This document shows positions 32,672-43,906 of a DNA stretch of 64,000 nt, piece by piece. The stretch is from the NCBI GenBank assembly GCA_019426215.1, contig CM033391.1:21658949-21722948 (forward strand). Direction: 5' to 3'. The position numbers and the translations under genes are program-made. This stretch comes from Buddleja alternifolia. Its lineage: Eukaryota > Streptophyta > Magnoliopsida > Lamiales > Scrophulariaceae. The notes under the pieces are model-generated. The model did not search any database. It had not been told where the DNA came from and saw nothing but the letters and a program-made list of their open reading frames with translations. The stretch's first letter is position 1, and every line of letters starts with the position of its first letter.

Positions 32672-32682
32672 TGGTATCAGAG
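32672..32682 (+). other. Primer-binding site of element D (tRNA-Met)
   Basis: TGGTATCAGAG lies two bases after the LTR end on the plus strand, the same arrangement as in element A. Confidence 0.85.
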
Positions 32683-32780
32683 TGGTTGAAGTAGAAACCT
32701 AAGCGTTTCCGAGCGTAACTGCTTGTTTAGATCCATTTTTCAAAACTTAGTCACTTTTGAAAAAAAAATTATCACATATC

Positions 32781-33418
32781 ATGGCTTTTGCAAAGATGCC
32801 AAAGTTGGTTGAGTCAAACTATGACTCATGGAAATTTAGAGTATTTACATATTTATGCTCATGTGTAATGAAATGTGTGATATTCTTTCATATGGTCCCA
32901 TTCAAATTATAAAAGTCATAACTAGAGTCTCTGAGAGACTGGAGCAATTCTAGATGGTTATGTTGAGAGGCCAAAGGTGGAATGGACGCCAGAAAACTGT
33001 AGAAGAACAAATTTGGATAATGTTGGACATAATGCTCTCTACTTATCATTCATTCATAATGAGGGATTATTCAATAAGATTAAGCAATGCAAAACCTCAA
33101 AGGATATATGGGATAAGTTGGCTACTGTGTGAGAAGGATCTGCACAGATGAGGGATAACAAGCTCACCATATCCATGCAAAGATTTGAGCATTTCAAGAT
33201 GCAGCCCAATGAGACGCTAGATCAACTGGATGTGAGATTTACTTCACTTATTACAGAGTTAGCATCATAAGACAACGAGTTGACCAATAAGAAAATGGTC
33301 AACAAGATTTTTAGAAGTCTTCCAAGCAAATATCTTATGAAGACTGTTGTGATGAGAGAATCCCAGATGTTGGAAATTCTAACACTAGAATATATATGTT
33401 TTCGGAGCTAAGGGCTTT
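32781..33418 (+). pseudogene. Gag fragment of element D
   Basis: ATG at 32781 opens MAFAKMPKLVESNYDSWKF, matching the gag start of element A. Homology continues, with frameshifts, to MQRFEHFKMQPNETLDQLD (from 33177) and to sequence matching 'YMFSELKA' just before 33418. It is truncated by the insertion of element C. Non-functional. Confidence 0.8.
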
Positions 33419-35031
33419 CTCTTAGGAATCCTATCAGATGCGCAGCAGAAGGTGGACATTCATGGATTTCTAAAGCCGAACCACTTTATGGAATTTAATA
33501 ATTTTATATAAACAGAAACAAGAACACAGTGATTTAACATTATCGAAGCGTGATTCATTTCTTGATCTACATCTACACAGCAACAATTCTCGGGACTCTT
33601 GCCTCTAGATATCACGCCGGAATAAGTCAAGAAAAAAATCCTCTTGCTCAACGATGGCCGACGGCTATGGGGGAAAGGGAGAGAGAATTTTTTCTCTTCT
33701 TCTTTCTTTGCTGTCAAGTTTCTTATGAGTGACATAGGTTTTTCCACTAGGTATCATGTACTTATAAGGAATGATGGGCGTGGAATTAATTAATTCCTTG
33801 AACCCATCAATTCCTATTGTACACTCCTATTTCATTATCTATTGGGCTAAGTTGACTTTCAATTTAGTCCAATTATTAATTAAGTCCAACATATTTTAAT
33901 CTAATTAAAACATGATATTAACTAATAATCATCTAAATTAAATAATCTAATAATTAATTTAGGATAGGATGAACATAATAAATAAATTAATTTGTCCATC
34001 AAATGACAAATTACCTAATTTATGTTATTTGACAGCGAAAGAATTTTTTCACTTAATTCCTTGAAAGCGCGACTCTCTATGTTTGTCTCAATTGGCATTG
34101 GGAGGAGACCAAGGATATGAGTATCACCTAGCCAGTCTCGTGGACTCACATCGAAACCCAACTCAGATCAAATCTAATAGATCATATACGAAGTTTTAGG
34201 TCACTGACATCCTGTAAGTATAAGCCCTTCACTGCCGAATCGAATGAGAGTCATGGATTGTGTCAAACTCACAGAACTCAATGTTGTGCTCAATGAATCA
34301 TAGTAAGATGAAATTACTAAACTACCCTTGTGTACTATACACAAATTAGTTTTCCTACTTTGGCCAAAGACTTATAATTTCATTTACCTATGATCGCACA
34401 GGACGTTAACTTGTTTACTACTCAAGACAATGAATCCCATATTAGTAATCACTGAACAATTGCCACTTATCCTTCTGAATCGCACTTCGAGGTTGATCCC
34501 ACCAAAGGGTGAATTGTATCTAACTACTCTAATAACTCGTTCAGTGTCACAAGTCTAATCTTTGTGAATCCCCAGGTCTAAGGCTCACGCACACTGTCGT
34601 GACCAATAATTCAATCATTGACAGTTAACGAGTAATTACCCATGTGATTGAATTACGGCTAGTCGTGTTCCAATATATCAATTCTATTTATATATCTATG
34701 GCCAAACTCCCACCATTCCAAAGTGACCGATTGACACTCCTTGTCAAAGCTTGCTTCATACAAGTCTAGCCATAATGCCTAATTAAGACTCTTCAACTTG
34801 CGAACTCTAGTTTAAGTAAACAACGAACCGACACTTCTAGTGCCGCTATCCTCGAACCATGAGGAGTAGAAGCTCCCTCTTGATTACTTGGGACGTATTT
34901 ATTCAATACATATAGATGACATTAAGATTTACATGAACAAATGAATAATGCCTTTCTCTAAGATTGTACAATTTAAATCAGTGCCCTATAAGTTCTAACT
35001 CCTCCTTGGCATCGAGAGCACATACCTTACA
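33419..35031 (-). repeat. 3' LTR of element C
   Basis: About 1.6 kb. Landmarks shared with 43907-45572 include 'taggaatcc.atcagatgc', 'atggccgacg.ctat.gggg' and 'tcaattggcattgggagga'. On the plus strand it ends in TTACA next to the polypurine tract. Confidence 0.78.
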
Positions 35032-35041
35032 ATCTCCCACT

Positions 35042-37560
35042 AGCACTCAATGCCAACTGCGATGGTATCTAATACATATCCTCTAAGGATGTCATTCTAG
35101 CACCGCCTGTGATAGTGGACTTAGAGTGGGCCATCCATGATTTGGACTGTGGTTATTTTTCCATTGGCAATATTGCCTTTTCCAACAATCATTAAAATGA
35201 TGTAGTATCTCTATGTTCGGACCTTTCGTGAGACCTTTGATTCCCTAACTTGTGCAATGGCTCCTTTCGTGTCACAGTAAAGTGCCAACACAAGCTCCAT
35301 GTTTAGGGAGTGCTTGAAGTTTCACCATGAACTTCTAGATCCAGCCTCTAAGGAAGTCACGTATTCAAACTTCAATGGTGGCGTCCTCCAAGACAGTGCT
35401 CCACTGCTCAAAAAGTAAATACATACCCAGAAGTGAACTTATGGTCATGACGTCAGACTCAAAGTCTAAGTCCATATAACCGTTCACTTTCAGCTTTCCA
35501 TTCTCATATTCGAGAAGCATATCTTTAGTTTCTTCCAAAGTATTTAAGACTATACTTCATTGCCATCAAATGCTCTTTGCCCTGGTTATCCTGAAAACTA
35601 TTTCCTATGCTTACTGTGTATCCAAGGTCTGACCTTGTGCATAGCTTAGCATGTATGAGACTCTCTATTGTCAATGCATAGGGTATGATAGTCCTATCAT
35701 TTCTATCCATCTTACCTAGAGGATTTACGGATTTCAAGGGATGAAGTCCATGTCTCATTGGGCAATCGACCTCTATTAGAGTTTTCATTCAAGAAAAACT
35801 TTCAGGACTTTCTCTAAGTGGAGGGCTTGGGGAAGCCTCATCGTCCTATTCGATCTTATCCCTGTAGATTTGAATTATAAGGACATATGTGGCTTCTCCC
35901 GAGTCTTATGGAGAATGTGTTTGAGAGTCATCTCTTGACCGAAGTCAATAAGCATATGTCATTTCCTATAAATGATATTTTGCTCCCACTGGCCTTAGTC
36001 TAGACACATGGTTATTGATGACAAAATATTCCCCAACTATGTCGTCAATGCAATGATTTTAACTACGAGAGGCCAATTAATCCATAAATGGACTTAGTTT
36101 GTAGACCTTTTCAAAAATGGTCTTAGATGTGAAACCCTTGGGCTTGTTCACTATAAATCTCCTCCTTGAGGAATCCATTGATGAACGGGTCTTCACATTC
36201 ATATGCTGGATTCCATAATCCAGTTGTGTCACTATCGAAAGCAAGATTTCAATGGATTGTTGTCATGGTTAGGGAAAAGGGTTTTCGTCATATTCAAAGC
36301 CTCTTTTATGACTATACCCTTTTCCTGTCACTCTGGCCATGTCATTGTAATCAGTCTTCCTTCTTGTAGATGCAATCGCCAATGATAGATACAATACCCT
36401 CAAGGCAATCTACTAGGTTCAAGACTTGATGCAATCCATCTTTGCTTTTAAAAGTCTTACTCCATCTTGCAGATTTCATACTTACCATCAATTTGTTATG
36501 TATAGAGGGATCATATCCATGGTTTTCCTCTGCTATAGCATACAACCATATCCTTTGAGGCAGTGGGGTACTCTATTAGAACAATTCGTTGGTGGTTGTG
36601 TCATAGGGGGTTTGATTCAAATTTCTTAAAAAGTAGCCTCCAAAGGAGTTTCGCTTTTTGTTCTTCCAGAACAAACTTTTTACCATCTCTCCAAGGATAT
36701 CTACCTTGAGAGAGTGAGCCTCTAAGACCATAGTGATCTTTCGATCATTATATAGATAGAAGGGTTATCCCTTAGATTTACTCGGGATAATCAAAACGTC
36801 CCCTTTTAAGGAATCTAACCTCCACTTTTTCTACATTTATCTTGTCTACGTAGATTAGGCATCCCCATATCTCTTCATGTAAAGATTAGGCTTCCTCTTA
36901 TGTCATATCTCATATGGCATTTGAAGAATGAATTTGGATGGACTTCTTATTCCATATGCTCCTATGAGCAGCGCATGACCACATTGAATTGAGCAATTTC
37001 TTATAGAACAAATCATGTCTAATAGTCCTTCGTTACTTTATACTTATTGCCTTATTCAACTATGAAATTACTGGAAGTGTCAGTTGTGAAGCCATGTCAC
37101 ATTCTTCTAAGAATGAATTGGCTCGGGTGATCATCTATTTCTTATATCAATCTAATCGTAGCATCATTATATGGTGCTCTCTAGAGTCAGTATAAATCAA
37201 ATTTGAAAACCTGAGTGGCCCTCCAAACATGTTCTCGATGAAGAGAGATTCGACCTCTCTGCATATGAGATAAGATTCTAACGTTTGGATAGGAGTCTAA
37301 TTCCAATAGGCTTGTGTTCCCATGTTTCTCCTAACTTGTGGATCTTATGTTCTCACAAGCATGATCGATTATTAGGTACCAATCAATACTACGTTATCTA
37401 GATTGTGTTCACAGTACACTTATTCTAGTCATTCAACTTTGTTCAAACAATTCAACGATGATGCGTTGTGCTTACATTTATTTCAAAAATAAATATCATG
37501 AAAGTTAATACCAAAATTTTCTCAAATAAATGTGTTTCCTGACCAAGTCAAATATCAACA
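35042..37560 (-). pseudogene. Copia pol remnant of element C (integrase and RT parts)
   Basis: The minus strand between 35788 and 35525 reads CPMRHGLHPLKSVNPL, then IPYALTIESLIHAKLCTRSDLG and HLMAMKYSLKYFGRN, which corresponds to the C-terminal RT region of copia pol (usually SLMYAMLCTRPD). Near 36930-36860 a frame reads PYE...HKRKPNLYMK, the integrase C-terminal motif. Many stops and frameshifts are present. The catalytic YVDD is not visible. 37561-37740 shows nothing clear. Confidence 0.7.
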
Positions 37561-37739
37561 TTTATTTGGTAAAACAAGACAAACATCTTGGGCTGTGACA
37601 TGTCCAGAATTAAAAGAACAGAGGTGAATCCTGCTCAATACAACCTAGTTAAAACAAAGATAAAATCCTAAGTTCATAAGAGGTGTCAACCATCACATAT
37701 TAAAGGGAGCACATAAACAATTTAAACACATATGTGATT

Positions 37740-38640
37740 TTAAAGGGTTAAAACTAATTTAACAATTAAATCTAATTTAATAATGAATTAAATCTAATTT
37801 AATCATTGCAAAATAAATCTCATCTATTTTGACTTCTTTAATTAAATTTAATTTAATCATTGCAAAATAAATCTAATCTATCTTGTATTCTTAAATTAAA
37901 TCTAATTTAATTAAAGTGAGACTATATCCAATAAAGTCCCTATGGGTGAACAAATCTAAAACCATAAGAAATTAAGTTTAATCCAATTCCAAAAACTATC
38001 AAATCCAATTTAAGTGTAAATCTAATTTACATAATCCAAATCAAATCCAATTATTTAAGTGTAAACCCAATTTACATAATCAAAATAAAATCCAATTTAT
38101 TTTGATAGGCTAGTTAAATTCAATTTAATCAAGAATAAAATTAAGTCCAACTTATTTTATTCATATGACTAAAAGTAATCTTAATCAAAGTGTAATTAAA
38201 TCAAATTTAATTATTAGCAAAGATCAAATTTTTATTTAACTAAAGGGTATTTAAATCCAATTTAATTATAAAACAAATCTAATTCATATACCCTTTAATT
38301 TGGATATTAAATCTTAATTTACTTTATTAAATTTAATTTATTTCGATGGGCAAGTTAAAAATTTAATTTGATCAAGAATAAAATCAAGTCCAACTTATTT
38401 TATTCTTATGACTAAATGTAATTTAATCAAAGTGTAATTAAATCAAATTTAATCACTAGAGAAGATCAAATTTCTAAATTAACTAAGGGGTATTTAAATC
38501 TAATTTAACTTTAGAATAAATCTAATTTATATACCCTTTAACCCAAGAAAATAAATTTGATTTAAATAACTTAAATCCAATTTAAATAAATTAAACTAAA
38601 TCCAATTTAATTTAAAATCCAAAATTGAAAGGGACCACGA
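37740..38640. repeat. AT-rich low-complexity block of AAATC(C/T)AATTTAATT words
   Basis: About 900 bp made largely of diverged repeats of 'aaatctaatttaat' alternating with short unique words. It lies in the leader of element C. No gene. Confidence 0.65.
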
Positions 38641-38702
38641 ATTAATCCAAATGGTGTAACCGACATGTATTGGGTCAAACCCAATACATCATTAATTAAT
38701 AA

Positions 38703-38880
38703 GCTGGGCTCAAGCCCAGCGATCTTTTAATTAATTCGCTGGGCCCAAGCCCAACATACACACTAATAAACACGCTGGGCTTAAGCCCATCAATTATTTA
38801 TTAATTTGTTGGGCTTGATAGGTTATCCGCAGCGCAGGGCCAAGCCCAACGCTGGATTAATATTGGTGTGTTGGGCCCGA
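38703..38880. repeat. Array of GCTGGGC-N4-GCCCA inverted motifs
   Basis: GCTGGGCTCAAGCCCAGC (38703-38720), GCTGGGCCCAAGCCCAAC (38738-38755) and GCTGGGCTTAAGCCCAT (38774-38790) are followed by half or changed copies near 38810, 38834-38850 and 38870. Spacing is about 35 bp with ATTAATT-type spacers. Confidence 0.75.
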
Positions 38881-38904
38881 ACCAACACAATGAATTGCAA
38901 CCCT

Positions 38905-39290
38905 AATCAACCGCGCCGCCATCGCCTTGGCGCCTCGCGCTAGCGACATTGTCAGTCACCGTCGCAGCGCAGAGGCACGGCTTTGACGGCGCTGCCGTCT
39001 GTCGATAGAACAACGCACTGTGGCGTCGGACGTCGTTATCACAGCGTGGCTGTGCGAATCTAATTTGCACAACCCGCTACGATAATGGTTTGGGGGCGGC
39101 GCACCATCGCCGCCCCATCTGCAGGTAGTAGCGACGCCAGACGAATTAGCGGCGACGCCCAGAACAATTGTGTGGCAGCGCTGTACGCAACCAGTTGTGT
39201 GCGAGTGCAACCATCCAGGGTGCTCTCGCACTGCCGAAGGCATCTTTCGCTGACCGCTTCGGCGGTGGTAGCCCAAGTCGCCTTCGACAA
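38905..39290. other. GC-rich leader block of element C
   Basis: Rich in GCGCC/GGCGAC words and abruptly different from its AT-rich flanks. Similar GC-rich pieces occur at 42728-42853 and 43639-43720, with the same 'tttttcagatt' type sequence after. Open frames here look like chance. 39291-39850 is AT-rich with nothing recognised. Confidence 0.5.
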
Positions 39291-39936
39291 ATTTTTGTTT
39301 TTCAGATTTCAATCCATTCGAAATAAATTTCAGATTCAATTTTTCAGATTTAATAAATTCACCCACATAAAATTGATTCAAAACCAACAAACATATAATA
39401 TGCATATTTCATGTTCATGTAATTATCAAATAAAATATACATAAACACAAAAAAAAATCAACAAAGCCACGAATTTATTTGTATTTCCCGTGTGTATAAC
39501 TCTTTCTTCATATTCATGACTAATAATATATCATGAAATTATTTTTACATGGAAGGCTAATAATATTTCATCACAAAATTATTCATCACTACATGCATGG
39601 AAGGCTGAAGCTACGTATGTTATCTTTATTTTTAAAATTTTCTTTTTCAATTTCATCATATTGACATTTTCTCGTCTGTTTTCCTTTTATCAATTTTATT
39701 TTCAGATGAGAGTTTAAGGAATATTTGCATTAATTAGTAGAAATATTTTCGCCAACATTTTTTACATAGATACTTTTTCCAGTGCCTCAATTTCTAATAT
39801 GATCAATGTAATATATACTAATGGAAAAAAGTTATGTGTGCGGGTACCGCGTACCACGGTGGCTAGTATATATATATACATACATACACGGCATCAAGTG
39901 ACGTGTATGTGTGAAGAGTTTGACCAACAGTGGTCT

Positions 39937-39955
39937 ACTCTCTCTCTCTCTCTCT

Positions 39956-39990
<35 letters not shown>
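39937..39990. repeat. Compound microsatellite (CT)n(AT)n
   Basis: CTCTCTCTCT runs into ATATATATAT over about 54 bp, directly before the SINE target site. Confidence 0.9.
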
Positions 39991-39991
<1 letters not shown>

Positions 39992-40011
39992 CAATAGTAA
40001 ATTAGTTGGTT

Positions 40012-40202
40012 ACCAACGGGGGTTGGTCCAAGTGGTAAGCAGTTTGGTTCCGCTTAAGCAAGGTCTTGGATTCGATTCCTTGTGTACGCAGTTACCCCCG
40101 TTGGGAGACTCACCCACCAGGCCAGGTGTGCGACCCGGGTCGACCAACAGATTAGTCCGGCAATGTCCAGGATACTGTGGTAGGCAACAAAAAAAAAATA
40201 AA
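40012..40202 (+). mobile_element. tRNA-derived SINE, 191 bp
   Basis: A perfect 13-bp target duplication AAATTAGTTGGTT flanks it (39999-40011, 40203-40215). Box A-like TGGTCCAAGTGGTAAG (about 40024-40039) and box B-like GGATTCGATTCC (about 40068-40079) mark an internal Pol III promoter. The body contains 'aggccaggtgtgcgacccggg', and the 3' end is an A-rich tail. It needs LINE machinery to move. It sits in the leader of element C. Confidence 0.92.
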
Positions 40203-40739
40203 AAATTAGTTGGTTGACTTAACCTATCACAATTCGGATTGTGTAATTCTTTTCTCTTCCACCTCTTTCACTATTCTTCCAACTCATGTGTTGAGTATGA
40301 AGAACACCAAAAAATATTCCTACCCTTTTCTCATAAGCCAAAATTCGATATTCTCTTGGCTAGCACTGGTAGAGATTATCGAGGGTACGAACTAAGATTT
40401 GGATACACCATAGAGGCGCAACACTTGGGGCGCTAGAGCAAATCAATCTGGAGAGGTGAAGCAGGAAGTTGCTTAAAAAGACCATTGCAGATTTGTTCTT
40501 CAAAATTTAAACAAGTGATAACTCACCTTGTTAGTTTTATGAATCCGATTGTACCATATCTGTCTAACCTTGTTTAGGGGATGCCTTGCATTTTTGTTTG
40601 AATTTTTTAAAGTTCGTGCTTCCGCTGCAATTGGCATCCTCGGGGTTGTACACCGATCCCAACATATAGTATACTGACACATATACAAGTATGTACTAAT
40701 AGTGAACCATCATTTGAAAAGTAATAATTACCCACCAGT

Positions 40740-40998
40740 TTGATTCATTGACCTCGACTTATTATGATCTTAGCATATGGTCAAGCGTTGTGAGTTTAAC
40801 TAAATCGTGACTCTCACTTAACTGGGATATAAGAATAAAAGGTTTGTACTCGTATAGTATTCACGACGGAAAAGGCTTTAGAATGATCCTAATCAAACGT
40901 TCTCAATTGGGTCGTGATGTAAGCCACGTGACTGGCTAGGTATTACTCACATCCTTTGGTTTCCTCCCAATTGCCTTTTGAGACGAACCTAAAGAATA
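40740..40998 (+). mobile_element. Copia LTR fragment, family 2, opposite orientation
   Basis: The reverse complement matches the middle of the family-2 LTRs ('gcgctattctttaggttcgtctcaa..ggcaattgggagg', then 'gagagtcacgat'). It is cut off where the LTR at about 41000 begins. 40216-40739 has no clear content. Confidence 0.55.
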
Positions 40999-40999
40999 G

Positions 41000-42727
41000 C
41001 GCTTAAAAAATTGCAAAGGAGAAAAATGATTTTTGACTTTGGGAATCGTGCGAGTAAAAACCCAGCGGATAAAAACGATTCCCATACCATGAATCAATCC
41101 GATTCATTGTTGATTTCTTGACAGAAAAAGGAGATAAACAATTTACCTCTTGAAGCGTGAATCGATTCGTATCGATTTGACGTTAGTAGCAATCCCCGGG
41201 AATCTTACCTCTAGATATCCCGCGGAAGAAAAATCTCCAAGAAAGCTCCGATCTCCTCCCCGACAACTATGGCGGCGGCGGCTAGTTGGAAAAGATGGAG
41301 GGAATTTTTCTTTTATTTTGCTGTAGGTTTTCTGGCTGAAAGTCAGATTCAGAATTGTGAGTTGTATAGATTTCTGACACTGACCAACAATTTATACCAA
41401 GTAATAAAACTCCTAATCCAATAAGTGAGGGGCGGCCCACTAGGCCTGTGGAATGGGATTTCAGGCTTCATTCCATCTTAGCCCATGTGTAATTAATTAA
41501 ATCAAAGTCAAATCCAATTGTCAATTAATTAATTACTTAAATCCAATTAATTTAATTCAACTTAAATTAATTTTCAATTAATTTAACTTATGAATTAATA
41601 TAATATAATTTATTTATTTAATCTAATTAAATATATTTAGTCTAATTAAATATATTTAATTAAATCATGTCATCCATTTTGTTAGTCAATCACATCAAAT
41701 GTGATTTTACCAAAATACCCTTAGCATAGAAAAGCATTCTTTTTTTTTACATAGCGCGACTCTCTAGGCTCCATTCAATTGGCAATGGAAGGTTTCCAAA
41801 GGATAAGGTTGTCACCTAGCTAGCACCGTGGAACCAAATCGTAACTCAATTGAAAACAAGATGATCATGTCATCACGAACCTTGACTACAAATACCGTAT
41901 GCGTATAAACTCTTCACCGATGTGACCTGATCAAGTAAGAGCCATGATTTAGTCAAACTCATAGAACTTGATACTGTACTTAGAATCATAATAATGTGAA
42001 ATTACCAAACTACCCTCAGCGACAATCACGAGATAGTTTATATGCTTTGGCCAAAGACTTATAATTTCAATTACTTACGATCGTACAGGTCACATACTCG
42101 TTTACTATCGAGACGGTGAATCCCATTTTGGCAAGTTATCTTATAACATCGAATGCACTATAGGACCGTACTTCTAGGTCGACCCCACCTATCAGGTGAT
42201 ACAGGTCTAACTACTTTGATAACATATCCAATACTACAAGCATGTTATAAATGACTCCTCAGGTCTAAAGTTCACACATAATATCGCAATCTTAATCCCA
42301 ATCATTGACTGTCAAAGAGTAAATACCCATGTGATTGGACTAATGCGAGTCGAGTTCAAATATGTTAATTCCATTAATCATATTCATGACACCAGCTCCC
42401 ATTATCTAATCAGTGTACGACTGGCACTTCTTTGTCAAAGAATGTGTCATATGAGTTGAATATTAATGCCCAATTAATATTCGTTAACTCACGAACTCCC
42501 AGTTTAAGAGATTAAGTACTCGACTATTCCAGTGCCTCCTCTTGTCCATAAAAGGTGGAAAGTCTATCTTGAAATCCTATGGACTTATTCGTTCAATATA
42601 ATTAAATGCCATTAGATTTATATGAACAAAACCCAATGCCTTATATAATATAATAGTTCGTACAATATAACTAAAATGCCTTCCTTAATCTAATTCCTCC
42701 ATTGGCATTGAGGACATATACCTAACA
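41000..42727 (-). mobile_element. Copia LTR, diverged family-2 subfamily, probably solo
   Basis: On the minus strand it starts TGTTAGGTATATGTCCTCAA at 42727 and shares order and landmarks with the LTRs of element C at moderate identity. The left limit is approximate. GC-rich leader sequence of C lies right of it. Confidence 0.65.
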
Positions 42728-42853
42728 ATTGCGCCGCCCCTTTCAACAGATAGGGGCGACGACCCATGCGTCGCAATTAGGCTTCGCCGCACGCAGTGCA
42801 GCAGCGGGGTGCTGCGTGAAAATTTTGCACAATGCCGCTGTTTCTGTTACCGC

Positions 42854-43638
42854 TAGGGTTGGCAATGGGGCGGGTTTAGAAAAACTCGCTACCCACCCCA
42901 TTTAACTTTATTAATACTCACGAGCCGCCCCGCCCCGCCCCGCTTTCCACCCTGCCCCGGCTCGCCCCGCCAAGTAGCCTTCGGATTTTACCCATTAAAC
43001 CCGAATGAGTCATGAAAATTTATTAATTAATCAAATTTACAATCGTTCAACCCGAATCCAAATAATTCAACAACTAATAAACATACAACATAGACAAACA
43101 TCATGAAAATCCATACAAATAATAATCAAATCACATTCATAAGTTCAAATTTAAAATCATATCAATACGATACTGCACCAAATAACATCCATGATCATGT
43201 ATTTCAATTTTACTAAATCAAATTAAAATTAATTTATAAAACAAATATTCCAAATTCTTCATCAACTCAACTATATAATAAAATGAATTAGATCATCTTC
43301 ACTAATCAATTCTGTCTCTTTATGAGACTTTTCAACTTCACATCTTCACTAATTTAGTTAACAAATAAAATTTAATAAAAAATAAAAAAAGTTAAGTTAT
43401 GCAAACTTTAAGTTATGTTAAATATTAAATAAAAATTAAAAATATATTTATTAGAATAATATTAGCCGGGTGGGTTATGGGGCGGGTTGCACTATATCCT
43501 CTACCCGCCTCATACCCTATCGGATCATAACTTTAATATTCATAACTCGCCTCATAACCCATTTGGTGTACCCAAACCCTTCCCACCGGGGTGGGTTCGG
43601 GGCGAATACCCATCTAACCCTGCCCATTGCCACCCCTA
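42854..43638. mobile_element. Non-autonomous hAT element, 785 bp
   Basis: A perfect 8-bp target duplication GTTACCGC (42846-42853, 43639-43646) flanks it. The ends TAGGGTTGGCAATGGG and, inverted, TAGGGGTGGCAATGGG are classic plant hAT termini, with GGGCGGG-rich subterminal repeats. The interior is AT-rich and non-coding. Confidence 0.92.
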
Positions 43639-43893
43639 GTTACCGCAGCAGTGCTGCTACATTGCCGGCGGTGCTACGTTGTCGGCGGTGCTACGTCGCC
43701 AGTTGCGTGACGACAACGGGTATTCTTGATCCAATCAATTTTTCAGAATTTTAATCTTCGTTCTTCATATTTTTGATCCAATCATAACAATTTCAGATTT
43801 ATTTACCCAATTTCATGATTCAAAATCAAAAGTTTTAAGCAAATTCATCCAACATAATCAATAACGCGTAAAATTATTAAAGCCATTAAAGTT

Positions 43894-43906
43894 GGCTCTG
43901 ATGCCA
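43894..43906 (-). other. Primer-binding site of element C
   Basis: TGGCATCAGAGCC on the minus strand directly inside the LTR, a one-base variant of the tRNA-Met site TGGTATCAGAGCC. Confidence 0.75.

Larger units (their letters stand above)
29471..33418 (+). mobile_element. Copia family-1 element D, 5' end only, plus strand
   Basis: The LTR starts TGTTAGG at 29471 and ends ACCAACA at 32669. It is split by a MITE (29542-29720), a solo LTR (29935-31378) and a small foldback insert (31914-32026). Removing these leaves about 1.4-1.5 kb, the normal family size. A tRNA-Met primer site and a gag fragment follow. Element C cuts the gag at about 33418, and the remainder is not found in the window. Confidence 0.85.

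Noticed and set aside
38703..38880. CRISPR-like spaced repeats
   Set aside because: Plant nuclear context, diverged short dyads, no constant repeat length and no cas genes.
39085..39444. Plus-strand frame of 119 codons in a GC-rich block
   Set aside because: Overlaps two other chance frames in the leader of element C, with no domain or codon signal.
40012..40090. Possible tRNA gene
   Set aside because: The A and B box motifs belong to the SINE head; the acceptor stem and anticodon arm do not form, and target duplications flank a longer unit.
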